Origin: a virus
Strand: one strand, 5' to 3'
DNA length: 53,111 bases
Virus record (IMG/VR): IMGVR_UViG_3300005265_000011
Span: 1-53,111 of that record
Below the pieces are notes generated by a model. That model was not told the DNA's origin. It was given only the letters and a program-made list of their open reading frames with translations, and did no database searches. The translations under genes were made by a program, and so were the position numbers. This document shows, in pieces, positions 31,669-39,395 of this stretch (position 1 is its first letter; every line of letters begins with the position of its first letter).

Positions 31669-33189
31669 CTATAACATTTTCTTAAATTTCTGAATTACCG
31701 GCCGCCCAATGCCAAGATCGCAAAAAATACGGGCCTCATAAAAGCTCGAAGCCTCCTCCCTAACAAGGATTTCATTCACCCTCATCATTCCACGCTGTTT
31801 TTCTTCCAAGGTTTGGTTTAATCCAAATTCAGCCGTGATGTGTGACCTTTTACGTTTATCCTCAGAAAAGTTGGACAAACCAAGGCTCCTATTTTCCGCT
31901 CCTGCAATGTCCGCCTGGGTGGCAGTTATAATGCAGCAGTCAAGCTCCTGGCTCAAGGCCCTAATGCGTTTCCAAGTTTGATTTATTTTGTGACGAAATT
32001 GTGTCTCAAAACCTGGTTCTGGCGCCATAATGTCAATATAATCAATAATTAAGACATCTGGTACAAATCCTATTTCACGTTTCCAAATATTTAATTGTTG
32101 GCGGATTCCTTGCACGTCCAAAGAATCGGCTTGGTGGGAAGAAAGCATTAATTTTCTTCCCGCCCGCCTTTGGAGCCTTTTCATAACATGCACAGCTTCC
32201 TCATCCCTCAACCGTTTCCTTTTACATTCTCGGTACCAGGGAATAGGCACATACCGTTCTTGTTTTCCCGTAAATAAACATTCGTTACAAGGCACGTGAT
32301 CCTTATACATTTCAAACATTTCCTTTTTCGTGCCTTGCCATTCAATTTCGTCAGGCTCAATTAATGTGCAGCTTCCATCCTGGTTATACAAACAATCTGG
32401 CACCAATTCCAATTGTTCTCCACAATACCTTTTCTTAAAATTTTTACCAGAAGCATGGACACAAAACCTGGCAGTTATTTGTTTTTCAGACATGTCACCA
32501 GCCTCAAAAAAAGCAACATTATTCCTTTGAATAAGTGCTTTATGTGCCAGGTCTATTAAAAACCAAGTTTTTCCACGTTTTTCTGGGGCGAGTAAGGAAA
32601 GGAAAGAAGACCTGACAAAATGAGGATTCATTAATTCCCCTAATTTGCCAGGATATTTGAAAAGTGGTTTGTCAACCTCCTCAAATGCAGCCCTAATTTT
32701 ATCCTCATTTATATGGAGGGGAATTGGAGGGGCGGAATCTGCCGAGGGGAGAGAAAATTCCTCCAATAATAAGTTAACTTGTTTGAAATCTTTTCTGCGA
32801 CGTGCCTCCTCTAATTCCTCTTCAAATAGTGCCAACGAACGGACACGAAAAATCTCTTCCGCCTCAGACAAAATAGTGTCTGGATTAACCTGGATTATTT
32901 CGTCTTCATATCTCGTGGATAGGGCAGAAATAAAGGAAGCAATATTGTGCTTTAATCCATCCTCAAGAGAGTCCTGGCGAGACAAAAATATGCCTTCAAT
33001 ATCTTCACCTGGAGCCCTGTCATATTTTCTGTAATAATCAACACACCATTCAGCAATTAATTTGGCATAAGGAATCTCAAAATAATCCGCATTAAACATG
33101 GGGAATATTCCGGCAATAACCTCATCGCTCATGATCATCCCCGTAAGGATGCGCTGTTCCTTTAACGTGTCAACTTTCCGTCGTTTCAT
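31669..33189 (-). CDS. Replicative DNA helicase (DnaB-like)
   Basis: This 506-residue RecA-fold hexameric helicase has an N-terminal DnaB-type helical domain (about residues 1-145, starting LKEQRILTGMIMSDE). Walker A APEKRGKT is at 201-208 and Walker B VLIIDYIDIM at 379-388. QADIAGAEN near 434 and an Arg-rich C-terminus follow. Between the Walker motifs is an inserted Cys cluster (C256, C266, C274, C301, C304, C322) that probably binds zinc and is not part of standard DnaB. Its loader is encoded 950 bp upstream. Confidence 0.88.
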   Translation of the reverse strand: MKRRKVDTLKEQRILTGMIMSDEVIAGIFPMFNADYFEIPYAKLIAEWCVDYYRKYDRAPGEDIEGIFLSRQDSLEDGLKHNIASFISALSTRYEDEIIQVNPDTILSEAEEIFRVRSLALFEEELEEARRRKDFKQVNLLLEEFSLPSADSAPPIPLHINEDKIRAAFEEVDKPLFKYPGKLGELMNPHFVRSSFLSLLAPEKRGKTWFLIDLAHKALIQRNNVAFFEAGDMSEKQITARFCVHASGKNFKKRYCGEQLELVPDCLYNQDGSCTLIEPDEIEWQGTKKEMFEMYKDHVPCNECLFTGKQERYVPIPWYRECKRKRLRDEEAVHVMKRLQRRAGRKLMLSSHQADSLDVQGIRQQLNIWKREIGFVPDVLIIDYIDIMAPEPGFETQFRHKINQTWKRIRALSQELDCCIITATQADIAGAENRSLGLSNFSEDKRKRSHITAEFGLNQTLEEKQRGMMRVNEILVREEASSFYEARIFCDLGIGRPVIQKFKKML

Positions 33190-33196
33190 AGGCGTT

Positions 33197-33225
33197 TATA
33201 TAATGCAGGGCAAATAATTTGTAAA
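33197..33225 (-). promoter_or_regulatory. Promoter of the replicative helicase gene
   Basis: TTTACA (33220-33225), 17 bases, TATATA (33197-33202), with GCAT before the -10. It lies 8 bases from the helicase ATG region, so the mRNA leader would be very short or leaderless. A terminator immediately upstream isolates it. Confidence 0.7.
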
Positions 33226-33231
33226 GTAAAA

Positions 33232-33269
33232 AGGCCCTAGGAAAAAAGGATAAGAAAACCCAGGGCCCA
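33232..33269 (-). terminator. Terminator upstream of the helicase promoter
   Basis: The minus strand forms GGCCCTGGG paired with CCTAGGGCC (one mismatch) and continues TTTTTACTTTAC. It would stop RNA coming from the intergenic region before the helicase promoter. Confidence 0.6.
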
Positions 33270-33319
33270 CACACAATGAAGGAGATATAGAGTGGTACTA
33301 TGAAAAAGCATAAAAAAGG

Positions 33320-33363
33320 GGTTGGCAGGTATGGCATATAGGGACAAAAAATACCTGCCAACC
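33320..33363 (-). terminator. Strong Rho-independent terminator in the noncoding region
   Basis: A perfect 13-bp stem (GGTTGGCAGGTAT with ATACCTGCCAACC) with an 18-base loop is followed on the minus strand by CCTTTTTTATGC. It is the natural end for the RNA starting near 33561. Confidence 0.82.
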
Positions 33364-33561
33364 AAAAACTACATTGGGTGAAACCATATGCTTACAAAAG
33401 AACCCCTCAACCGAGTCTGTTTTGACTTTTTCGGTGTCACGACTGTTAGGATAGCAAAACAGCAATAAAAAAACCCTGTCCGCTTGTTGGCATTTATGGT
33501 TCGGCATCGCCAACTGGGGCCTTTGTAATATTGGATGAACCATATGGGGCATCCAAATATG
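33320..33561 (-). ncRNA. Candidate small noncoding RNA, about 240 nt
   Basis: A promoter at 33568-33596 and the terminator at 33320-33363 define a transcript with no good ORF. It can form several hairpins: GGATG/CATCC close to the start, GTTGGC/GCCAAC near 33486-33515 and the terminator stem. A T7 run lies in the middle at about 33470. It resembles no RNA family I know. It could be antisense, a decoy for a host factor or a replication RNA. Confidence 0.5.
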
Positions 33562-33567
33562 ATATAA

Positions 33568-33596
33568 TATATAATGCATGTTTCACCAATTGTAAA
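33568..33596 (-). promoter_or_regulatory. Promoter of the minus-strand small RNA
   Basis: TTTACA (33591-33596), 17 bases, TATATA (33568-33573), again with GCAT before the -10, as in the helicase promoter. It is back to back with the plus-strand promoter; the two -35 boxes are 8 bases apart. Confidence 0.7.
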
Positions 33597-33604
33597 GATT
33601 TTGC

Positions 33605-33633
33605 TTTACTTTTTTTGTGGCAATGCGTATAAT
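33605..33633 (+). promoter_or_regulatory. Promoter of the plus-strand RNA
   Basis: TTTACT (33605-33610), 17 bases, perfect TATAAT (33628-33633). It points away from the helicase gene into the noncoding region, antisense to the direction of the flanking genes. Confidence 0.7.
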
Positions 33634-33639
33634 CCAAGC

Positions 33640-33960
33640 CTTGTAATATTGGAACAGCAGGAGTCTCGGTCCGGGCTTAGGACAACCGCACTTTGTAAAA
33701 AGTGGCAAAGAGGCTGGGGAATATATTTTCCCCCTGTGAGAATAAGAAGACCTTTAAATGGCTTCATACGGAGAAAACCGCCCATAAATCCTCAACCTGC
33801 TGGCATATCAGGGAACGCCAATTTATATGCGCCTCTAATAGACTGAGGCCTGCTGAAACGTTCCATTTGGAGTATCTAATTCATACCTCGCCTACTCTGG
33901 TTGCAAAACGGAATATGGGTGAGATAAGTAAAGACATAATTATTTAATCTGGTTTTCTTA
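33640..33960 (+). ncRNA. Candidate structured plus-strand RNA, end uncertain
   Basis: Starting about 7 bases after the TATAAT, the RNA could fold into CACTTT-GTAA-AAAGTG (GNRA-like loop), GTCC/GGAC, GGGGAA/TTCCCC and GCCTC/GAGGC hairpins within 200 bases. Overlapping ORFs here lack ribosome sites and have unnatural compositions. The 3' end is not defined; no plus-strand terminator was found before 34130. Confidence 0.4.
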
Positions 33961-34002
33961 TTCATTGAAGTCTATTTAATTGTGTCATTGTTCAATTGCT
34001 GA

Positions 34003-34032
34003 TTGGTAAATAATCTGATAATCAGATATAAT
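34003..34032 (+). promoter_or_regulatory. Promoter with operator palindrome in its spacer, antisense to the helicase loader
   Basis: TTGGTA (34003-34008), 18 bases, TATAAT (34027-34032). The spacer ends in the palindrome TCTGATAATCAGA (34014-34026). Larger dyads surround it: ATTGCTGAT...ATCAGCAAT, and CATCATCTCAT at 34054-34064 paired with 34117-34127. RNA from here would run into the loader gene in antisense. Confidence 0.5.
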
Positions 34033-34135
34033 ACTCGGTATCAGATTCAGTATCATCATCTCATCAGCAATCAACAGCTTAACTCACTCACTCCGAACGT
34101 CCTAGGTATGAGATACATGAGATGATGGTAGAGAT

Positions 34136-34789
34136 TTATTTAGTTACCCTCCTGTCTTTACCAGGTATTTGAATTACAGTACACATTTCTGATAACCTGG
34201 ATGGAATACGTGGATCATCAGAATAGGCAGTTTTTAGTTGCTTTAAGGATAGGTTAGAGGTTACAACCGTTGTCCTTCCCCATTCGTATCTCTCATTAAT
34301 TATCAAGTAAAAAATCATGCGAGTCCATGGCGTTGGGTATTCCGCACCTAAATCGTCCATGACAATCCAATTTGACTGCTGAAGTGGGTAGATGATATGC
34401 TCTGTGGTACCACTGTCAAACGAGTTTTTAATGTCCTGGATAAGTTTTGGCACATTAACGTACATTATGGTTGAAGCTTTTTCCACGTATCTTTTTCTGG
34501 CGGAAAGAACAAGCATTGTGAGAGCCATAGTAGTTTTGCCACAACCAACAGGACCAGAAATATACGCACTTTCATTTGATACATCCTTCAAATATTTATC
34601 AATTTTATCCTGCCAATAATCGAAATTCTGGGCCATGTTTGCAAATAGGCGGGGTGGCAAAGTTATTCCATGAAGTTCTAACAATTTCCTTTTGGACATT
34701 TTATCCACTTGTTTGATCCGTACGCACTTTGCACACGGCCTGCCAACTGCTTTATTTTCATTTCCACAAATTGGGCATGTTTCTTTCAT
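34136..34789 (-). CDS. Helicase loader (DnaC-like AAA+ ATPase)
   Basis: The protein has 217 residues. An N-terminal zinc finger (CPIC...CAKC, C5, C8, C19, C22) is followed by an AAA+ core with Walker A GPVGCGKT at 79-86, Walker B IVMDDLG at 142-148 and a sensor segment VVTSNLSLKQL near 175-185. It ends with RLSEMCTVIQIPGKDRR, as in DnaC/DnaI. It should load the DnaB-like helicase at the origin. Being next to the large noncoding region suggests that region may include the origin. Confidence 0.88.
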   Translation of the reverse strand: MKETCPICGNENKAVGRPCAKCVRIKQVDKMSKRKLLELHGITLPPRLFANMAQNFDYWQDKIDKYLKDVSNESAYISGPVGCGKTTMALTMLVLSARKRYVEKASTIMYVNVPKLIQDIKNSFDSGTTEHIIYPLQQSNWIVMDDLGAEYPTPWTRMIFYLIINERYEWGRTTVVTSNLSLKQLKTAYSDDPRIPSRLSEMCTVIQIPGKDRRVTK

Positions 34790-34811
34790 TTTTCGTGTCT
34801 CCTTTTTAAAT

Positions 34812-34831
34812 GGGCCGACCGGAGCCGGCCC
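34812..34831 (-). other. GC-rich hairpin in front of a ribosome site (H1)
   Basis: GGGCCG/CGGCCC stem followed by an A/T-rich linker and AAAAAGGAG on the minus strand, between the antirepressor and loader genes. It is identical in core to the hairpin at 36959-36978. It may stabilise the mRNA or attenuate transcription. Confidence 0.6.
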
Positions 34832-34845
34832 TGTTTTTGGTTTAT

Positions 34846-35847
34846 TTAACTGTCCTTATTTTCCTTGGGATTGACAGGCTTAATATAATCAGGACGTGAC
34901 TTTCTGGCACGGCGCATTTTTTTGGCAGCAGCACGGGCTTTGGCCTGAGCTTTGCGCCTCTTCTTGCGCAGGAGCCACTTCCTGAAATTCATGTCTGCTA
35001 ATGCAGTGTGGATCTTGTCCACTGCTTCGTCATTCCAGACATATACTCCAGTTCCAGGAGATGCAGGACTATCCTGGCAATATTCCAAACCCTTTGAAGT
35101 GCATTCCCAACCAATGTACTTTTTCTTCGAGGGCCGCATAAAGCCAAGCCAATTAAGTGCCTGGTTCACAGTATTTGCGTTCGTAACCGGGTCACAGTTT
35201 TTGGCAATTTCGCTTGCCAGGAGATAACCTTCCGCAACCGGCCTCTTTTTTGATGTGGCGGCAAGTTCTTTTTCAGCAATGGCTTTGAGGACAGGCGTGA
35301 CATCACGAAGAATCGTCGCCAGCTCATTATTCAGAACAATAAGCTCATCCACACGCCTACTCTGACCAATAAGCAAATCCTTCAGCTCTGCATTCTCCTG
35401 CCTCAAATTTATAATTTCTCCAATGAGGCGCATAACAACCTTTTTTGCGGCCTTTTCAATTGCAATGAAATAAGCACGAACATCCTTGCCTTTTTCGGTC
35501 ATTGTGGCAAGCGCAATGTGCTTTGCAGCCGTGATTTCAATGAGGTAATCCTTGCGAGGTTGACCAGCTGTTTTGGATATTCCTGAATTTTCATGAATAT
35601 TATATCCAATGATTTCAACACCTTTAGTGAACTCATGCCTTTCAATCTGGTGTTTAAGCCATGCAGAAAAATCACCTTTTACACCAAGCTGCTCATGCAA
35701 TGTGCGTGCATCAACTGCCGTTACTTCTTCGCCGTCGATTTCCTCAGTGAGGCAGGGCAAGGTGCCTGCAAGATCCTTAAACCTTGCATACCCAGCCACC
35801 TTCGAAACGGCTTCCTTCATAATGTCTGGATAATTTTTTATATCCAT
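34846..35847 (-). CDS. AntA/AntB-type antirepressor with C-terminal DNA-binding-like domain
   Basis: The protein has 333 residues. The N-terminal AntA/AntB module shows VDARTLHEQLGVKGDFSAWLKHQIE (about residues 45-69), then YLIEITAAKHIALATMTEKGKDVRAYFIAIE (about 101-131). A coiled coil (about 140-175) links to a C-terminal domain with ASEIAKNCDPVTNANTVNQALNWLGF, and the protein ends in a very basic tail. Such proteins relieve repression in temperate phages, but no repressor or integrase is seen here. It might act as a regulator of the repeat-cassette promoters. Confidence 0.82.
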   Translation of the reverse strand: MDIKNYPDIMKEAVSKVAGYARFKDLAGTLPCLTEEIDGEEVTAVDARTLHEQLGVKGDFSAWLKHQIERHEFTKGVEIIGYNIHENSGISKTAGQPRKDYLIEITAAKHIALATMTEKGKDVRAYFIAIEKAAKKVVMRLIGEIINLRQENAELKDLLIGQSRRVDELIVLNNELATILRDVTPVLKAIAEKELAATSKKRPVAEGYLLASEIAKNCDPVTNANTVNQALNWLGFMRPSKKKYIGWECTSKGLEYCQDSPASPGTGVYVWNDEAVDKIHTALADMNFRKWLLRKKRRKAQAKARAAAKKMRRARKSRPDYIKPVNPKENKDS

Positions 35848-35921
35848 TTGTTACTCCTTCGAAAGTTAAATGTTAATACCAATAGGTCCTTTGCCAAATT
35901 AAATTTCTTATAATATATTCA

Positions 35922-36119
35922 TCACCTCCTTGCAAGGTTTTTCATATCCCGAACTGCACGCATCACAGAATAATCCATGTTACGTGGTGTGCAAGCAACT
36001 ATTATATCACCTGCACACAATTTTATCCTCATATGGTTATTTCCTGTTGTTTCCATTCCATACACATGAAAACCATTTCGTTTGGCTGCCTGTATGACTT
36101 CTCGGAAATTTTTCCTCAT
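35922..36119 (-). CDS. HicA/YcfA-like small protein, 65 aa
   Basis: A short dsRBD-like fold is suggested by NFREVIQAAKRNGFHVYGMETTGNNHMRIKLCAGDIIVACTP, as in HicA mRNA interferases (the GNNHMRI part matches the G-H site). GGAGGAGG precedes the ATG at 36119. Its start overlaps the stop of the preceding 59-residue gene, as in a toxin-antitoxin pair. Phages often carry solitary HicA-like proteins, so toxin activity is not certain. Confidence 0.65.
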   Translation of the reverse strand: MRKNFREVIQAAKRNGFHVYGMETTGNNHMRIKLCAGDIIVACTPRNMDYSVMRAVRDMKNLARR

Positions 36120-36295
36120 GCTGCAACCTCCTCCAAAGTATATTCCTCCCAATGAAGTAGGAGAATCAAATTATCCAAATACGAAATAATTGCCTTCCGT
36201 GCTGCCTGAGAATTTTGTGCCTGGACAATATAAATATCACCGTGTCTCCGATCACCATATCGCAAGTCAAAAAATTCCACCCAAAATTTATACAT
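36116..36295 (-). CDS. Small protein paired with the HicA-like gene, 59 aa
   Basis: This ORF, just under 60 codons, begins MYKFWVEFFDLRYGDRRHG behind AAAAAGGAGATATAAA, the phage's standard ribosome site. It runs through a helical middle (AQNSQAARKAIISYLDNLILLLHW) to TGA overlapping the next ATG. It is a candidate partner or antitoxin-like protein for the HicA-like product. It shows no HTH or HicB motif that I can see. Confidence 0.6.
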   Translation of the reverse strand: MYKFWVEFFDLRYGDRRHGDIYIVQAQNSQAARKAIISYLDNLILLLHWEEYTLEEVAA

Positions 36296-36313
36296 TTTAT
36301 ATCTCCTTTTTGA

Positions 36314-36937
36314 TTATTTATTAGCCTTTTCAGCCTTTTTTCTTATCCTGTCTATCCTGCCGGCAAATCCAGTTTTGGTGCCATCATCAAATCCCCATGC
36401 AAGGGCTTTTTCACAAACATGCACTGCTGAATCATAATCACCATCTTCTGTAAGAACCATGGCCAACTGAACAAACATGGGTACACGAGGTAACTTATCA
36501 GAACCTGTGTTTTTAGCATATTTTGCACGGCTTTCTGCTTGCTCTCTATCCATCTGCCTGGCAAGTTCTACATTACCACCAGGGCCAAGTAACTCTTCCC
36601 AAGAAGGTGTTTCTACAACAGGATTATTGGTAAAAGTTCTCAATTCCTCTACAAGATTTGTTGTTTCAAATAAAGTGAAATGAGTCCAAGCCTTTCTGTA
36701 GAAAACTATCCTTGAACTTGGATCTTTTCTATTCCTGTAAAGGAATGCCACATCAGCTGCAAGATTAAAATGATTCTGAACCAAATCATTATCATAATTA
36801 TATTTTGGTTTGAGTGGTTCCTGCACCACATAAGATTTTTGACGTCTTATCTTATCATTTCTTTTGGTACTGCTATTGGCCATCTTATATCCAAAAACCA
36901 TAAATCCTACTATTATAAAAAAACCTAAAAATTCCAT
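36314..36937 (-). CDS. Membrane-anchored TPR-like protein, 207 aa
   Basis: One N-terminal transmembrane helix (LGFFIIVGFMVFGYKMA, about residues 4-20) is followed by a cytoplasmic basic stretch and a helical domain. The end VQLAMVLTEDGDYDSAVHVCEKALAWGFDDG looks like a tetratricopeptide pair. Residues 112-141 contain SWEELLGPGGNVELARQMD, strikingly like SFEELMEPGGNKKLAKELD of the MuF head protein. Function is unknown. Confidence 0.65.
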   Translation of the reverse strand: MEFLGFFIIVGFMVFGYKMANSSTKRNDKIRRQKSYVVQEPLKPKYNYDNDLVQNHFNLAADVAFLYRNRKDPSSRIVFYRKAWTHFTLFETTNLVEELRTFTNNPVVETPSWEELLGPGGNVELARQMDREQAESRAKYAKNTGSDKLPRVPMFVQLAMVLTEDGDYDSAVHVCEKALAWGFDDGTKTGFAGRIDRIRKKAEKANK

Positions 36938-36958
36938 TTTATTTTCTCCTTTTTAAAT

Positions 36959-36978
36959 GGGCCGACCGGAGCCGGCCC
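36959..36978 (-). other. GC-rich hairpin in front of a ribosome site (H2)
   Basis: Same GGGCCG/CGGCCC element as H1, placed between the wHTH gene stop and the ribosome site of the TPR-like gene. Confidence 0.6.
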
Positions 36979-36986
36979 TGGTTAAA

Positions 36987-37469
36987 TTAGACGCCCACAT
37001 AGGTCTTGTTATCCTGTTTTAAAACCAGATCCAACTTCTGGAGGTTGTACAATAGAAGCCATGTGACCCAGTTTGCATATTTACCCGTCAATCCAAGCAT
37101 CTTGGCAACTTCGTGGTTATGAAGGCCTGGATTATCAACCACCACATCTACAACGGCTTCTTCAAGGAGATTGTATCCTTTAAGGGCTGCGGGGAAATAT
37201 GCCTCCTCAAGATGCCCAAGTGATGGATAATGCTTCTCCGGATTCAGGTAGTAATATGCGCCGTCTCGCAATACATAGCCCATCTCAACAAGTGAATACA
37301 GTACATACCAGCTCAACCTGGGATTGTTGCCAGAATCCGTTTCCACAACCAGATCAAGTGCCTGGGCAACCTCAGAATTTCTGGACCGACCATGATCCAA
37401 TAAATACTTGACAACGGCATACTGAAGAAATCCCAATCCTGCGTCTGTCTTGTTTTTTACGTCTTCCAT
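36987..37469 (-). CDS. Tandem winged-HTH protein (paralogue of the 40629-41186 product)
   Basis: The protein has 160 residues. Two repeats are visible: LLDHGRSRNSEVAQALDLV...LSWYVLYSLVEMGYV (about 23-67) and VVVDNPGLHNHEVAKMLGLTGKYANWVTWLLLYNLQKL (about 108-145), each like a winged-helix domain. The second closely matches the plus-strand protein at 40.6 kb. It is the first gene after promoter copy B, so it may be a transcriptional regulator made early. No wider family is named with confidence. Confidence 0.7.
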   Translation of the reverse strand: MEDVKNKTDAGLGFLQYAVVKYLLDHGRSRNSEVAQALDLVVETDSGNNPRLSWYVLYSLVEMGYVLRDGAYYYLNPEKHYPSLGHLEEAYFPAALKGYNLLEEAVVDVVVDNPGLHNHEVAKMLGLTGKYANWVTWLLLYNLQKLDLVLKQDNKTYVGV

Positions 37470-37476
37470 TTTATAT

Positions 37477-37589
37477 CTCCTTTTTGTTGTGTGTTTTTGT
37501 TGTGCTGTTTTTACTATGGTGATTAATATAATTGTTTCTGATTAAATTGCAAATATTTATGCCAGATTTTTTATAAAAAGCCAAAAAAA
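37477..37589. repeat. 113-bp direct repeat of the left cassette
   Basis: This stretch aligns without gaps to 17785-17897 with only a few mismatches, including the whole promoter-leader and its AT-rich upstream part (TATGCCAGATTTTTTATAAA). It lacks the 26-bp units. Recombination with the left copy would delete 19.7 kb. Confidence 0.85.
37525..37552 (-). promoter_or_regulatory. Promoter-leader repeat, copy B
   Basis: TTGCAA (37547-37552), 16 bases, TATATT (37525-37530) on the minus strand, followed by the conserved CACAACAAAAA-type leader and AAAAAGGAG. It starts the wHTH-antirepressor-loader transcript. Confidence 0.75.
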
Positions 37590-37596
37590 CTTTTTC

Positions 37597-37625
37597 TTTA
37601 CAAATCATTTTAACATTATTATAAA
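37597..37625 (+). promoter_or_regulatory. Promoter of the SNF2 helicase gene
   Basis: TTTACA (37597-37602), 17 bases, TATAAA (37620-37625), 21 bases before the ATG. It is divergent from copy B. Confidence 0.72.
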
Positions 37626-37646
37626 CGCATTATCGAGGTGAAAACC

Positions 37647-39395
37647 ATGAAAAAACGAAAAGCCTATAAACGTAACGATTATATTATCATAAAATTTCCT
37701 TATTCTGAGGAAATGGTTGAAATTGTAAAATCCACTGTCCCAAGTAGAAAATGGAATGTGCATGGAAGGTTTTGGTATGCACCCATTTCAATAAATGCTA
37801 TAAGGGCTTTGAAAAAACATAAATTCCGCCTATCCAAAAGTCTCCAGGAGATGTTAGAACCTCCTAAATGCAATCCTGAAGAATTTAAACATGCAAAGGA
37901 AAACCTCCTCTTACCATTAATGGATTTCCAGGAAGAAGGGGTTAAATTTGCGCTTGCAAGAAGACCTGGTTTAAAAGGTGTACTAATTGCAGACGAACCA
38001 GGATTGGGAAAAACTGTCCAAGCCCTAGGTTTCGTCGCAGCCAAAAAGGATCGGCCGGTTCTGATTGTTTGCCCCACGAGCTTAAAGCTCAATTGGGAGG
38101 CGGAAATAAAAAAGTTCCTTTCTCCCTCCTGCTATGAGAAAATAGAAGTTCTTAATGGCCGCACTATTTCTCAGACAACAGGAGACATTTTAATAATAGG
38201 ATATTCCACATTATTTTACTGGTTGGATGAGTTGTACAGGAGAGAAATTAAGATCCTTATTTTGGATGAATGCCATTATGTGAAAAACAATAAAGCGCAG
38301 AGATCCGTAGCAATTTATGGTAGGCAGAAAAAAGGAAAAGTGCCAGGAGTAAAAGGTCTAAAGAAAACTGTGGACCACATAATTGCACTTTCTGGCACAC
38401 CAATTACCAGCCGTCCAATTGAATTTTATAATATCCTCCACACACTCGCTCCAAATGATTTTAATAGTTATTATAATTTTGGAAACAAATATTGTGGAAT
38501 GAGGAAAATTTGGATTGGTGGAGGGAGGCAAATTTCTGATTATAATGGATGCGTAAATCCAAAGGGTCTCCATAGAGACATTTCCCATATTATGATTCGG
38601 AGGCGGAAAAAAGATGTACTTAAACAGCTTCCTGCAAAAAGGAGAGTTGCAGTTCCTTTGCCTCTGGATAACAGGAATGAATATGAAAAAGTAGAGCGCA
38701 ATTTTATTTCCTGGCTAAAAACTGAATATGGAAAAGAGGCTGTGGAAAATGCAAGAAATGCGCAACATTTAGTCCAAATTTCTCACCTTAAGGACATGTG
38801 CTGGAAGGGGAAAAGAAAATATGTTTTTGATTTTCTGGATAATATAATTGAAACAGGAAATAAGGTGGTGGTATTTGCGGAGAGAACAGCAGCCATAAAT
38901 GAGATTTGCGAACATTTTGAAAAGAAAATAGGCGTGGTTAAAATTGACGGTTCTGTGAAAGAGGTGGACAGAAAAAAAGCTGTGGAAAAGTTCCAAAATG
39001 ACAAGACTGTAAAAATGTTTGTTGGACAAGTTGCCGCAGCCAGCGAGGGCTTGACATTAACTGCCTCCTACATCACCGTCACGGTGCAGCTGGCATGGGT
39101 GCCGGCCGTCCACTTGCAGGCGGAGGATAGGGTGCATAGGATTGGGCAAGAGGAGAGTGTGGTTGCATATTACCTCGTGGCCAAGGGTTCGGTGGAAACA
39201 AGGATACAAGAAATTTTGGAAAATAAAATGGAAGTTTTGGAAGCTGTACTGGATGGCGAGGAGCTTGAAAGTGGCAGCGTGTTTGAAGAATTTATAGGAG
39301 GAATGTTATCCAATGTTGAGAAGAAAAAAGAAGAAAAGGAAGTTACGCAGGAAGAAAAAACCGATGAGGAGAAAAAACAAAATGCCAAAAAATGA
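37647..39395 (+). CDS. SNF2-family DNA translocase/helicase
   Basis: The protein has 582 residues. A short N-terminal module (FWYAPISINAIRALKKHKF, HARP-like in appearance) precedes the SF2 core: Walker A DEPGLGKT at about 116-123, DECH at about 207-210, SGTP near 246-249 and motif VI EDRVHRIGQ near 495-503. It should remodel stalled forks or D-loops in recombination-dependent replication. ATG 37647 follows GAGGTG; a GTG at 37638 would only add three residues. The C-terminus is Lys/Glu rich. Confidence 0.9.
   Translation: MKKRKAYKRNDYIIIKFPYSEEMVEIVKSTVPSRKWNVHGRFWYAPISINAIRALKKHKFRLSKSLQEMLEPPKCNPEEFKHAKENLLLPLMDFQEEGVKFALARRPGLKGVLIADEPGLGKTVQALGFVAAKKDRPVLIVCPTSLKLNWEAEIKKFLSPSCYEKIEVLNGRTISQTTGDILIIGYSTLFYWLDELYRREIKILILDECHYVKNNKAQRSVAIYGRQKKGKVPGVKGLKKTVDHIIALSGTPITSRPIEFYNILHTLAPNDFNSYYNFGNKYCGMRKIWIGGGRQISDYNGCVNPKGLHRDISHIMIRRRKKDVLKQLPAKRRVAVPLPLDNRNEYEKVERNFISWLKTEYGKEAVENARNAQHLVQISHLKDMCWKGKRKYVFDFLDNIIETGNKVVVFAERTAAINEICEHFEKKIGVVKIDGSVKEVDRKKAVEKFQNDKTVKMFVGQVAAASEGLTLTASYITVTVQLAWVPAVHLQAEDRVHRIGQEESVVAYYLVAKGSVETRIQEILENKMEVLEAVLDGEELESGSVFEEFIGGMLSNVEKKKEEKEVTQEEKTDEEKKQNAKK

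Noticed and set aside
33300-33341. Plus-strand 13-codon ORF starting MKKHKKG behind AAGGAGATATAG
   Set aside because: It lies across the stem of the minus-strand terminator, has no plus-strand promoter upstream and no protein-like extension.
33574-33947. Overlapping plus-strand ORFs in the noncoding region
   Set aside because: They lack ribosome sites, overlap each other and the promoters, and their composition is not protein-like. RNA hairpins explain the region better.
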